A stretch of DNA of 64,000 nucleotides from Tetrahymena elliotti 4EA (GCA_000231825.2 JH720342.1:429717-493716), one strand, 5' to 3'; numbered from the stretch's first letter, positions 47,601 through 59,734 are shown. The notes: generated by a model not told the origin, from the sequence alone. Program-made: numbers and translations.

Positions 47601-50200
47601 TCAAAACATTATTAAAAGCAAGTAGGAAGAAGGAACAGAGAATTTCAGGAAATTAAAAATTAATGCTGAAAGAATTTTAAGCATAAATAAAATATTATAA
47701 TATTATCTTAAAGAATTTTTTAATAAAATATTTTGGAACATCTAATTTCATTTTTAAAAGTTGTAAACTTTTCTAAAAATATAAAATAGATTTTTTATGG
47801 AAATGCACTAAAAATCAACAAATTTAAAATAAATAAATGGAATTTATCTCAATATGAATGAGTTTAGTATATAAAGAAAATAATTTTTGACAACTGGGAT
47901 AAAGAAAATTTAATAAAGCAATAGTAATATTTTAAAATAATTTTAAGATTTACCTTTTCTGTCTTTTAAGAGAAGACAGATTGATTGATTTTCAATATTA
48001 TTAACAAACACTTAAAAATGATGATTAAATGGACAGAGATAGAAATGAACGAAATTTATGTTAAATTGACTACATACATATTCTCTTATGATTCAAATAG
48101 AACGATTTGGTAGGAAAGAAATAGCAACCAAATTTCTAACTCATCCATATTGATTTACTAAATCACCCTTTTACTTTTTGACAAAAAATTTGTAAGCTTT
48201 ACAAAAGTATGATGCAAATGACTTTGGAGCAAAATTTATGCTTGAAAAATTTAAAGAGTTTTCAGATTACATAATTTTTTGTATTTTTGACAAAGATGTG
48301 TTTGTATCAATTACTTAATTTAGTTACTAAAATTCTTTTCAACATCATATGTATAAATTTAATTAAACCCCCCAGCTTTTTTTACAAAATAATCGAATTA
48401 ATCTTCATAATTTTAATTTATTTTTTTTATTTGAATTATTCACGCTCCTGAATTAATTTTAATTTTCTTTTTCTATTTTGATTATTCACGCTCTTTCTTG
48501 TAATTTTTATTTTCCTTTAAGTATTCACGCTCAAAATAAAAGGAAATATTTGTTATCTTTTTTCTAATATCTGGCACAAATTTGTAAAGCATCCCCAGCT
48601 TTTTGAAAAATAATCCAATCATTCTTCTTTAGTTTTAATTTTTATTTTCTTGTTCTATTTCTGATTTTTAACATTCATGAGAAAAGTAAATATTGATTTT
48701 AAAAGCCTGTGCTAGATGAGCAAGTAAGTAGACATATACTTTTATTCTTTTAAGTGATTTTGTAGAAATAACTATGTGTTTTCAGATTTATATTCTATCC
48801 TTTTTTTGAATTTTGTAATGGAAATTGAGAGATTTCAAGAAATTAATTTACTAAGTAAGTTGATATTGTAGAGAGTAATTGAGTGTATCCTTTTGATTTC
48901 TGATTTTGTAATTTTAAAATTAATTGGCTTGTAAATTTGATGATGTAATAAGAATTTTTCATAATATTAATGAAGGGGAAAATCGTGTATGAAAGAAAGT
49001 ATGCATCTTCAAACGATAAATTATGTTTTCAAAGATAAATTCATTTTATTATGAAAAACTAAATATTATTTATTTTTTCTATTTGATGAAGCATTTAAAA
49101 ATTAATGACACTATTTCTCAATTATTTTGACTGTATTTGTTCTAAATATTTTAGTTAAGAAAATACAGGATTGTTTAGATTTAAATACACTGGAATTATC
49201 TAGTTTCTTATTTGTATTTTAAATTATTACAAAACTCCTAATAAAAGAAGATGAATACTTTTAAGAAAATCTCTTTTCTCATTTTTATTGAGCCCACTTG
49301 AAAAAAAAATTTTAGTTTAAAGTTTGTAAAGAAAAAATCATTTTAAAAAAATAGAACTAGATTGATTTTTCTTAAATATTGATTACATTTCACCTAAAAA
49401 ATATTGAATTTTTTTTAGAATCAATAATTTATTGATAATTTAAGAATCAATATTATTAAAAGCTAACTTTTGTATGGATTTGTTTGTTTCAACTCCTTTT
49501 TAATTTTTAAAATTATTTTTATTTTGTTGTGGACTATTTTTCATTTTAATATGATAGAATTATTCAATAAATATGGTTAAACAAATTATTAGCTTTTCTT
49601 TAAAAATTTTTTTTCAATAGAAATAGTTTACTTAATATTGAAACAGTTTGCCTTTAGAAAGAAAAATGTAATTGAAGAAAGAATCAATCAATTCATTGAT
49701 CAATATTTTCAGGCTAGAAATTATTAATATTTTCTTCAAGCTAAAAAATAGCATTAATTTGAAAATAAACTAATGTATTCATTTTTTTACCTGATTTATT
49801 TGCTTTTGGAAAAAATTTTAAATAATCTAGAACAAAAATTGAAGAAACAATCAAATTGTGGACAATTTTCAAAAATTAAAAGATATTTTGAAGTAAGAAT
49901 TTCAAATAAAAATTATCAATTATTTTTTCTATCTTAGATTTTTATTTACTAGTCAAGCATTAACTTTTTAATAATAAGATTTGTATGGGGTAAGCAATAA
50001 ATTAAAAAATAAAGAGCTTCTTCATTTATTGTATTTGAAAATGAAGTAATTATCTAAAGCTAAAGGAAATTATTAATGAAAATATCAATGTTTGATAGTT
50101 TTATGCTAATACTAATAATATTTTTCATATTGAAAATTATGAATTCCATCTCTATTAGCTTTTAATCTTAATTTTTTCAAGAGGTATTGGGATTAATTTA
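41691..50200. repeat. Long gene-poor segmental-repeat spacer
   Basis: No gene found in about 8.5 kb. Repeat markers recur: the ATACTAATTGTAAAATGG block near 41690 and its relative near 47190; AATGATGTCATTAG-type motifs near 42325 and AATGATATCAATAG near 42668; a single decayed 400-bp repeat near 46650; GTCTTTTAAGAGAAGA near 47960. The stretch from about 43000 to 46500 is plain A/T-rich sequence with only short Lys/Phe/Ile/Asn frames. At 48440-48540 the motif TTATTCACGCTC or TATTCACGCTC occurs three times about 50 bases apart. Confidence 0.5.
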
Positions 50201-50357
50201 CTGGAGAAATACCTTTTCATTTTTAGATTAAATGGTTTAGCTTACCCAATAACTAACTTCTATATGCCTTTCTTACATTTAAAAAGATAGTTAGTAGAGG
50301 AATTAGTAAAATAAAAAAATAAATTAAATAAATCCAAAATTGAAAAGTAATAAAAAA
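50201..50357 (+). promoter_or_regulatory. Conserved upstream region of type B antigen gene
   Basis: It matches the region before 26473: TTTTCATTTTTAGATTAAAT, then TTTAGCTTACCC, ACTAACTTCTATATGCC, AAAAAGATAGTTAGTAGAGG, and the A-rich leader to the ATG. Probable promoter and 5' UTR, inferred from conservation only. Confidence 0.5.
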
Positions 50358-50897
50358 ATGAATAAAATATTAGTCTTAGCTGCTCTTTTAGCTTTTACAG
50401 GCTTTGTATCAGCTTAATGTGGTTCTAATGCCTCTTAAGTCACAGTTTCAGGTGTTGCAACTTGCTATTGTAATGCTGGTTATTATGGTACTGATGCTTC
50501 TTCAGCTTCTGGTAACTGCGCAATATGCACTACTGGTTCAAATACCTCATCTACTTAAGGTGCAACTAATACTGGTTCAGGTATTACTCTATCTGCTTGT
50601 AATATATGCAATGCAGGTTACTACGTTGCAACCGCTGCTACTGGAAGTTCAGCTGCTGTTTGCACAAAATGCCCTGATTACTCTACCTCAACTGCATCTT
50701 CATCTCTAGGAAGTATTGCCAGCTGTACTTGCTATGATGCTAATGCAAACACTCTATCAGCTACTTAAACTACTTGTACCTGTAAATCTGGTTACTCTGG
50801 TTCAGTTGCCACAACTTCTGGTGGTACAGGATGCACATCAAGTTCTTCCATCTTATCTGCCGTTATTGCATTTGCTTTATTACTGCTACTTATTTGA
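50358..50897 (+). CDS. Cys-rich GPI-type surface protein, type B (immobilization-antigen-like), 179 aa
   Basis: Single exon of 180 codons with TGA; TAA is Gln. The signal peptide (residues 1-19) is nearly identical to that of the gene at 26473. It has 14 Cys with the same spacing: C-Y-C-N-A-G-Y-Y-G-T, C-A-I-C, C-N-I-C-N-A-G-Y-Y, C-T-K-C-P-D-Y-S-T-S, C-T-C-Y-D-A-N-A, C-T-C-K-S-G-Y. The Ser-rich linker and Leu/Ile tail at the C-terminus fit GPI anchoring. Most differences from the 26473 gene fall between the Cys pairs, the expected pattern for a surface antigen family under diversifying change; this is an impression, not a calculation. A surface-coat role is inferred. Confidence 0.85.
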
Positions 50898-51850
50898 AAA
50901 ATACTATTTTTTTCAAGTTACTTAAAAACCCTTTAAACCATTCGCTTTTGTCAATTTTTTTGTTGTTACGTATTTACACTTAACATGTATTTTATGAAGA
51001 CGATTTTAAAATTGAAAAGCAAATTTGAAAAAATTTAACTTTTTATTTCTTTTTTAAATCAAATTTTATTTTGAAATTTCATAAAAAAATATTTAAATAA
51101 ATGATTTAAATAGATTTAAAGATTCGGTAGTGGTTTTAAATTTAAAACAAATAATATATAACTATTTAGGGTTTATTTTACTAATTAAATCAATTTTTTT
51201 TTGGCTTAGGCAATAACAAATTGTCTTTATTAGATCTTAAATTGAAATTGATTCTAGAAAAATATTATTGATATTATTAAAATCTTATTTTAAGTACAAT
51301 ATTAACAATTATTTCAAAAGTAGTCAAAATAAATACTCGCACAATTTCAAATCAAAAATTAAATAAAGAAACTTACTTGAAAAAAATCATATTAATTTCT
51401 TAAATATAAAAATAAAAGAATCAGAATAATTATTTGAAGGAGAGCAAGAAATAACATTAAATTTGTACGAAAATATTGAATTGTATGTAATCAACTTAAA
51501 ATAACATAATTTAATGCAATTTACTTTCTTAATATTTTAAAGTTGCGTGATGATTTAAGAAATATTAGTTTTTGTGTCATTGTAATTGTTAAAATCTTTA
51601 AAAATAGATTTTAAAATAAATAAAATGAATTAGTTGTTTAAGCTGAAGAATTACTATTCAAAATAGATAAAGAATATATAATTTAAATTGACAAGTTAAT
51701 AATCTAAAAATGAACTTAATCCAATAAAAAATTGATAAAATTAAAAGACATTTCATTTTCAACAATAAATTCCAGTATTTCCAAAAAACAAAATATATTA
51801 ATTAATGTTTCTTTTATTTATTTAAAGAGGATGTTGACTATTTTTTAAGA
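50898..51850. other. 3' flank and spacer of type B gene
   Basis: The first ~160 bases are shared with the 3' flank at 27022. The part around 51280-51560 is repeated at about 53560-53870 (ATAACATTAAATTTGTACGA and a following GAATTGTATG motif in both). No gene found. Confidence 0.55.
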
Positions 51851-53900
51851 ATATTTAATCCTAATGAGGCATTCATTCTTCTTTAATTTTTATATTATTT
51901 TTCTATTTTTAGTAATTAACGCTCATGATAAAAGTAAATATTTGGATATTTTTTTCTTATCCAATGTACAAATTTTATAAAATCTCCTTAACTTTTTAAA
52001 AAAATAGTCCAATTATTCTTCTTTAATTTTATTATTATTCTACTTTTCATTTTTGATACTCATGAGAAAATTTATTTTTTGATTTTAAAAACATTACTTG
52101 ATAAGCAAGTAAGTATACATATACTTTTATTCTTTTGAAGTGATTTTGGAAAGCTAACTATTAGTTTTCGTATTTTCATTCCATTTTAATTTTTAATTTT
52201 GTAATTAAAAGTGGGAGATTAAAAAAAATTAATTAACAAAGTTGATGTTGTTTGGAGCAATTGAGTGAATTCTTTTGATCCCTATTTTGCAATTTTAAAA
52301 ATTATTTGGTTTGTAAAGTTAATGATGGCATTAGCATTTTTTATAATATTGGTCAAACATTTTTAGAAGCTGTTTTATAAATCTTGATTTTGAATTTAAA
52401 TAATAAACAGTTTTTTCAAGAAGAAATTCATAAAATTGTGAAAAACTAGTGTTTTATTTTCTTTTCGGTTTGATGAAGTGTTTGATAATACATCGTACTA
52501 TTTCTTGAATTTGTTTGAGTGTAATTTCTAATTACTTTAGTTAAATAAATAAGGAAGGGGTTTGATTAAATTTAAATCAAGTGTAATTATCAGGTTTCTT
52601 ACCTGCATTTTATATTTTTAACTCCTAATTAAAAAATATGCATATTTTTAACGAAACCTCTTTTTGAATTTGATTTAGCCCTTCCATCTGGTATCAAAAA
52701 GTTTTATTTAGTATAAAGTTTTAAAGAAACAATTCCATTAAAAATTGAACTAGATTGTTTTTTTTAAAAGTATATTTTATAACTTTTAGACAAATCTTTA
52801 AGTTTATTTAGAATAAATTATTGATATATTCATCATTTAAGAATCAATTGACATTTTTAGAATTTTAAAAGCTAACTTTTGTATTAGTTTTAACTCCTTT
52901 TTAGTTTTAAAAATTATTTAAAAATATTAAAACATTTTATCTAACAATATTTTCATAGAATAAATTATTTGTCCTTTCTTTATATTAAAGCATAATTATA
53001 ATTTCAAAATAAACTAATAAATTCCTTATATTCATTGATTTATTTGCTTTTGGAAAAAAAAAATATTAATATCCTTAAACAAAAATTGAATTATCTATTA
53101 TTTGTGAACAATTTTTAAAAATTAAAAGACTTTAAGCAAGTTATTAAGTAAAAATTTCAAATAAAAAATTATTGATTAATTGACTTAGATTTATATTTAC
53201 TAATCAAGCATCAACTTAATAAATGCTAATACAGATTTCTATAGGGAAAGTTATCAATTAAAAATCACTTGACTTATTGTGTTTGAAAAGGAAGTAATTG
53301 TACTAAACTGAAAGAAGTTATAAATAATATAACTAATAATAATAATAGAATCATTTTATTTTTCATATTGAAAATTATGAATACCATCCCATTTGTTTTT
53401 GATCTTATTTTTTTAGAGGAGGTATTGGGAAAATCCTCAAATTTATTTAAAGGTATTTTCTATGAAAATAAACTTTTTCATTTCAAGTATTTCTAAGTAA
53501 ATTAAATTTAATACCCTCCTTATTATTTTTTATTCAAATTATTTTAATTAGCAAAATACGCTAAAAATTATCAATAACAATTTTTATTAAACAATATTCT
53601 GAAGCTAGCTATAGAAATATGTGAATAATTTCAAAAGTAGATAAAATAGTCTGTAATTCTAAATCAAAAATTAAATAAACTTAAAACTAGTTTGAAGAAA
53701 ATCTGAATAATATCTTAGATACAAAATTAAAGAATTGGAATAAATTATTTGAAGGATAGTAAGAAATAACATTAAATTTGTACGAAAATATTGAATTGTA
53801 TGGAATAAACTTAAAATAAGATAATTTAATGTCACTTACTATTCTAAATATTTTATAGAAGTGTTATGATGATTTATTGTTATAATAAATATTGATTAGT
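51851..53900. repeat. Tandem duplicate of the type B gene unit, lacking the gene
   Basis: About 51880-53465 parallels 48560-50230, the region upstream of the type B gene at 50358. Shared landmarks are the ACATATACTTTTATTCTTTT motif (48732 and 52117), GCAATTGAGTG/GTAATTGAGTG, and GAGGTATTGGGA (about 50180 and 53415). Directly after, about 53530-53880 parallels the downstream flank at 51230-51560. The promoter-proximal 150 bases, the gene and its immediate 3' flank are missing. The unit therefore looks like a gene-deleted duplicate, ending only about 50 bases before the 3' end of the kinase gene. Confidence 0.65.
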
Positions 53901-53931
53901 TTTTGTGTTATTTTAAAATTTAATATTTGTT

Positions 53932-56637
53932 TCATTTAAGTTCAGCTCTCATTCTCTCTCTCCTGAGTTTTCTGCAAGGTCCACACAATTCAGGGAAGTC
54001 AGTTCTTTTCATTAAGAACCAATATGTTGAAGACTTAAAAGTTGATTTACAAGAAATACATGAAGCTGTTTTTAAGGTAGCTTATCTTTTTTAGTCACAT
54101 GATGGACAGTATTTCTCAAAGCATTACTCTCTTTTGTTATACAAGTATTGTGCTGTTGTCTAAAATGGTACTTTACATAGATCACACATGCAGTAAACTT
54201 ATTTTTTGGGGTCTAAAGGTTTGGTTAAGATATTGTTGAAGAATTACATATTCTTAGGAAGTTCAGATATATTAGGATGTACTAAATTCAAGTTTTGACA
54301 GTATTTATTACATTCATGAGATAAAAAGAATTTAAACATTCCTTAATATCCAAGATTTCCAGCTCCAAAACGGTGTTAGTCAAGGCAATGTATTTAAGGA
54401 TCAGTCAAAAGACCACCTACTCCTTATAAATCTACAATCATGAGATATCCTTCTGTTAGTTAATAAGAAAAATGAGATAAAGCTTAGGAAAGAAGTCCTG
54501 GTTCATCAAATCTGAGATTTGTCCAGCCTGCATTATTGTTAAACTTTACATATTCACCTTCAATGTAATTTTCAGCTGAGTAATACTTAAAGTTTTTTCC
54601 ATGGTTCTATATTTCGTAAATGAAACAATGAACAAAGTTCTTTAAGTTTGCAGTTGTTTGGACATGTTCAGAAACGCGATCGTTAAAGCAATTAACAATG
54701 TGTTAGCAGAGGAACTAGCTTTCTAAATCCTTAATCATGTCTTCTTTGTCTAACTCAGGGTTGTTTAAGTTCTACTTTTTGTTTAACTTAGCTACTAATT
54801 TTTAATTCAAAAGAGTATCTTCAGCAAAGAAAGCATATCTCATTGCTCCTTCAGCAAAAGGAACGCTGTTGATTTTAATACTTGTTTTGATTGAAGAGTT
54901 TTAGACGAGAGGCTTTCTCCAATTAATGGGAACACCTTTATCTTAAACTATGAAATATGTATGACAGATTGCTTGGAGAGCTTTAGTATTGACTGGTAAA
55001 TTAAATACTTTTGAAGGAGAAACTGAAAATGAAATTTCTTTTATTTGTTTTTTAGATTTATTTTCTTCTTCTTCTTCTACTTCTTCATTTGAATTAGTTT
55101 TAAAGTTGTATCTTTCAAAGAAATTAACACTTTAAGCTGTTTGCATTCCTTGGCATATTTTCATAGCCTTGAAGAATGCACCTTGAGGATCTTCTTTACT
55201 TTCCTTTGTATAAGATTGAGATAATGTCTAAGAAGCAGTCTAAGAAATAAATTATCCAAAACCTTAAGTGCTACTTCCTAATTTAGTTATGTCAAGCATT
55301 TGTCCATTGACTTCTTAATTGTAATTCTTGAAAATGTCATACATCATTTATGTGGATTTCATAATTTCGACAGCGTACAACTTGACTCCTTTTTTAACTA
55401 AATTTTAGAATTCTTTTTTCAAATCAACACCATCTGGATCTCCTTTAGGATATCTATCATAAAAACCTGCTTTATCTCCATGGTATTAAATACCATGAGC
55501 AGGAGCATCAGCAAGAAGAACAGCATATTTGGCCCTTGAATTCCAATTTTAAGCATTAGCATGTTTAAATCCACCGGCAACATCCTCAGCTGCATCACTA
55601 CCTCCTGTAGCTTAAACCTTTGAAACAAAAGTTTAAAATGATTACAAATCATCAGAAAAGTTGAAAATACTGTAACGCTCAGTATCTCCATAATCACGAT
55701 AACCAACGAAACTAACCCTGATCTAACTGCCATGGTGTTAATTCTTAATAGCTGCAACAATACCTGAAATTTCAAGCTTGACTGCATCTATCCAAGAACT
55801 CATAGAACCAGTGCAATCAACAATAAACATTAAATCAAGTTCCATTTTTGGGAATAGATTCTAAAAGATTGGAAGGAAATAATTCATGTCATCCCTCATA
55901 AAATGGAAGTTAGTAATGAAATTTCTAGCTTCTTCATTTTTTGAGTAGTACTAATCTATGAATTGCTTGATTTATGCAGGCAATTCCTTCTTAATAACTA
56001 CAGTTTTTGGAGTTTATTTGACATAATCTTATTTCTATTCTTCGATTTCTTCTTATTATTCTTCTTTAGCTTAATTTTGTCTAAGATTTGTTGATTTAGG
56101 TTTGTCAGTTTATGCTTATGATGATGCTTATTAAATCTTTTTTGATTAATCTTTCACTTCTTTTTATTTCTTATCTGGATTCTCATCAAAAACAGCAGCT
56201 TAACTTTCTTTTTTGCTTTTATTTCTTTCAGATTTCTCTCTAAAATTTTATTTTTTTTGTGGTTCTACTTTCTTTTCAACTACAGTAATTGGTTTCACTT
56301 CTTTGAACATTTCAGCATCATCCCAACCAACCATAGTTGCAGAGAAAGAAATAGGCTAACTAATTTTAACAAAAACTACTTTTTTGGTTTCAACAGTAGC
56401 TGAATCATCTTTAGATTCTTTTTTCTTTTCTTCTCTAGGCTTTCTTTCTCTTTTTTATTCAGTTTAGGGTCTTTTAGGTACTTCTTAGTGTACTACTTTG
56501 ATAGGACATCTTGACTCGTTAGGACAAAAGTCAATATTCTCATCATGTAAAAACTAGCATCTGTCTTCTTTCTTGCATAATTTAGTAGTTTAAAAATAAT
56601 GGCAATAAAGTCTTGAAGATTTAGGTCTACTATTCAT
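53932..56637 (-). CDS. CCCH zinc finger / von Willebrand A / alpha-kinase protein, 901 aa
   Basis: One uninterrupted exon of 902 codons with Gln at TAA/TAG, ATG at 56637 and TGA at 53934. Residues 12-31 form a C-x8-C-x5-C-x3-H zinc finger (C12, C21, C27, H31), a type that usually binds RNA. About 60-240 is charged, Lys/Glu/Gln-rich linker. About 265-445 is a VWA domain with a MIDAS-type D274-C-T-G-S-M-S280 and T344-G-G-S-D. An acidic Glu run lies near 518-525. About 560-795 is an atypical alpha-kinase (MHCK/eEF2K family): G597-A-M-R, D736-L-Q-G-V-G-G, T745-D-P-Q-I-H, G760-N-L-G, and H774 with C776/C780 of the zinc site. Residues 816-893 hold paired Cys (C816, C818, C821 and later pairs). VWA plus alpha-kinase resembles Dictyostelium VwkA. 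Expected activity is Ser/Thr phosphorylation; the substrate is unknown. Confidence 0.88.
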
Positions 56638-57680
56638 TATTAACTAAGAAAGAAGTAAAGATAGAATTTTTAATTAGTTTTTATAATTTGTTTAAATTTA
56701 TAATAATTACAAATCTTGTCTGAATCTCAGTTTATAAAAGGACATTGATATTTATAGTGTCTACAGATTACAGGTTGTTGTTTCTAGTCAAATTTATTGT
56801 GTCTATAAATGTTAAATCAAAGATATTTCTAATTTTTAAATGCCTCTGAATTAGCTACCTGCTTTTGTTTATAATTACCTTAACCAAATTTAAAAACTAA
56901 TCTAAAAATACTTATTTATTCTCAAATTATGTATTCTAATAATCTTTAATTATAAATTAATTCTGTCTAACAAAAACTCCTGATTAATCAAATTCATAAG
57001 GCAAAAATCCATTTAAAAATAATCAATATTTTTATTTACATTCACAACTATTTCTTAACTAGTTTCTCAAAGCTAAAAATGCTTTTATTTTTTTTAACCA
57101 CATTTTGTAGACTCAAAGATATTACTAATTATCAAAAGAGTCTTTTCAATAAGTCAAAGGATTAAAATCCATATCTCTCAAATGCAAATATATAAGGGCA
57201 TAAATCTAATCCAAATACTTTTAATAAAGATATCATTTATTTTTTTAACAGGTCTATCAAAAAATCAAGTCAAATTATAAAATAAAATATGTTCTAAGTT
57301 ATTAGAGAGTCTGAGGGGAGGGTAGTTTCTTAGTGTGACAAATAATTAAAAAGTGTACCATCATAATTCTTTGTACTTTGAGCAAATTCTAATTAAAAAT
57401 TGTGTAGAAACTCCCCCTATAATTTATTTAAATATTGGCTTATTTTGAAATATTTTATTTTAAAAATATTTTAATTTTTAAAAATCAACTAATAAAGATA
57501 AAGATAATAGAGATGTAAAAAGGTTAAAAGAAAAGATAATATTACATAAAATATTTTTTTTTTAAATTACTTTGCTTTTTTTGGGTGAATGAAATTAATA
57601 AAAATACAATTTCACATAAAATAAGTAATTGTAACTAAATAAATTAGAATTTAATATGTAGGGAGAGATTTTGGATAATT
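56638..57680. other. Spacer between kinase gene and membrane-protein gene
   Basis: A/T-rich, presumably the 5' flank of the kinase gene and the 3' flank of the membrane-protein gene. Near 57314-57330 the text AGGGGAGGGTAGTTTCT is roughly the reverse complement of AGAAACTCCCCCT at about 57406-57418, a small imperfect inverted repeat with a loop of about 75 bases. No frame convincing as a gene. Confidence 0.5.
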
Positions 57681-59530
57681 TCATTCATTTTATCTAAGAT
57701 ATGACATGATGTATGTGTTTTATATCAGTACTTGCTGAGGGAATATGTCGAGCAATTCTTTCGTAGAAAAAATTAAATTATTAATGATTTTTATATAGTA
57801 AAACCAGCTGACTGTAAAGATTATAGACACAAAGCAGATTTAAAAGACAAAAAGTATAATTGATAATTACTCGTAGTAGTTATATAATTCCTTGTTTTAT
57901 TCTTAAAAGAAATTCATAAGGTATTCATGAACCTTTGATAGCTCTATTTTAAACTCAAATTATTTCATTGCAGGAGTGTTTTTATTAAAATTGTTAAAAC
58001 TCTATTAAAATATGTCAGCATTATAACTATAAATGAAAGAAGTAAAATCTTTGAAAAGATTTATAAAAAAGATAACGCCATTTAATAAGCCTTACTTCAG
58101 AGCACCTTTTGCGACAGTATTGCATTAAGTGTAAAGAAAATCTCCATTTTAATATTAAGTAAAATTCTTCATTGTTTCACAAGCATTTCCAGAATAAACT
58201 CCAATTAAAAAATCATTAAATATTTGCTTGTTGTAAATTGAAGATGATTCTACTTTTCCTATATTCTATTTAATTAAATTAGGCAGCTTATTCATTTCTG
58301 TTGTGACATCATCAAACAAACTTTAAAATTGTTAAATTGTTAAAGACTGATATTGAGGTAATAAAAAAGCAGTAGCTAAACCTTACCTAGCTCTCAAAGA
58401 ATTTACAACTGTAAAATATGAATAGCAGACAGCATCTAAAATTTTATTTTATAAATTAATAAAATAATTTTATTGAAAAAATATTTACTGTTGAAGTTGT
58501 AAATGATTGTTGAATTATTTATGAATGCATCTATTGTGATGTAATTCACTATAGGATATATCATTATAAGACTGAAGATTATTACTAACCCAATAACTAA
58601 ATACTTTACAGAGAATTAGAGAGATGAGGTTCTACTAATATTAAGCTTTTTTTCAATGACTACCTATGCTTAAGCTTGTTTAGAAATGTGAGTTTAGTTC
58701 ATATTTGAGAAGTTAGATCTTGAACCAATCGTTTAGTTTTTGTCAAATCCTTGATAAAAAGATAGTTGATAAGTTAACTAGCCTAAAATCTCTTTGAGCG
58801 ATTGAGGATCAAAGGTTGCAAATAATTCTAAAATTTTCTATTAACGGAGCTTGGCAAATATATAGCTTGGGATGATGCTACATAAAAAGATAAAAGTAAC
58901 CAATAACACAACGTAAAGTTGGATAAGACTTTGATTTTTAATCTATGAAAACTGATTTTCAAATTCGTTATCAAGTTAATTTATGACTATCATTACCTAA
59001 CTATTTAAATTAGGATAGTTTTACTCATTTTATTGCTCAAATAGCCTCTTTGGATCTTAGTCTGATGCGAAATAGAAAATTCCAACATATTGTAAAAGTA
59101 ATGAATATAAAAATGAAAAATTATACTCTGTATATTGTTGCTTATTTTGATATATTTTTTAACTAATTTTTTTATTTTTTATAATATTAAATACCTATAT
59201 ATTTGTATTCGTGTTATTATAGAGAGCAACAATATAATCTTTTGTTAGCCTAATTCTTGAATAATATTATTCCTCAAGAAGAGTATTAAATGGCTAAACA
59301 GATTCAGCTGCAGTTTTCAAAATACCCTTTTTATTCATCTCATAAATGTAGTGCTCTGATAAAGAGTAGCTCATATCAATATTTATCATAAACATCCAGT
59401 TTATGTATTTAAAATTCTCTCTTTAAGAAATCAAGCTTGTTAAAAACGTAAAAAAACCAGAAAATGTTAGTGAAATAGTCACTAACACTGAAATAATACC
59501 TACTGCATTTATTATTTTTAAATAACTCAT
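57681..59530 (-). CDS. Multi-pass membrane protein of unknown function, about 580 aa
   Basis: ATG at 59530, TGA at 57681-57683. A GT...AG intron of 53 nt (58436-58488) is required to avoid breaking the frame. A second A/T-rich GT...AG segment (59141-59194, 54 nt, a multiple of three without TGA) is probably also an intron, giving 580 aa; if retained, 598 aa. Four hydrophobic helices are visible: residues ~7-30, one in the first third (L-Y-V-V-L-L-V-T-F-I-F-L), one near the middle (Y-L-V-I-G-L-V-I-I-F-S-L), and one near the C-terminus (I-I-L-F-V-F-Q-I-C-F-V). Between helices 1 and 2, and 3 and 4, lie large Asn/Gln-rich loops, probably extracellular. The tail ends E-L-L-D-I-F-P-Q-Q-V-L. I recognise the style of ciliate-specific membrane proteins but no named domain. 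Confidence 0.8.
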
Positions 59531-59734
59531 TTATTTCTTAGCATGAATCATTTCAAACAGATACCTTTATTTTCATTATTATATAACAATTTAATATCAA
59601 TAATTTTTTAATAAATGAAGTAATAAGAAATTCAGTTTTTTTTTTTTCAAATTTTCAAATTATTTTTTGTGTATGAACTATGAATGATCACTTTTTAATG
59701 TACCAAAATTCTTTAATTTAACTCTTTTATATGT

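Noticed and set aside
50404..50925. Two + strand Leu/Gln/Val-rich frames
   Set aside because: They are other-frame shadows of the type B antigen gene at 50358-50897, which has a signal peptide and regular Cys pairs in its own frame.
55419..55787. 122-codon minus-strand frame
   Set aside because: Other-frame shadow of the VWA domain of the kinase gene; the true frame is open for 902 codons.
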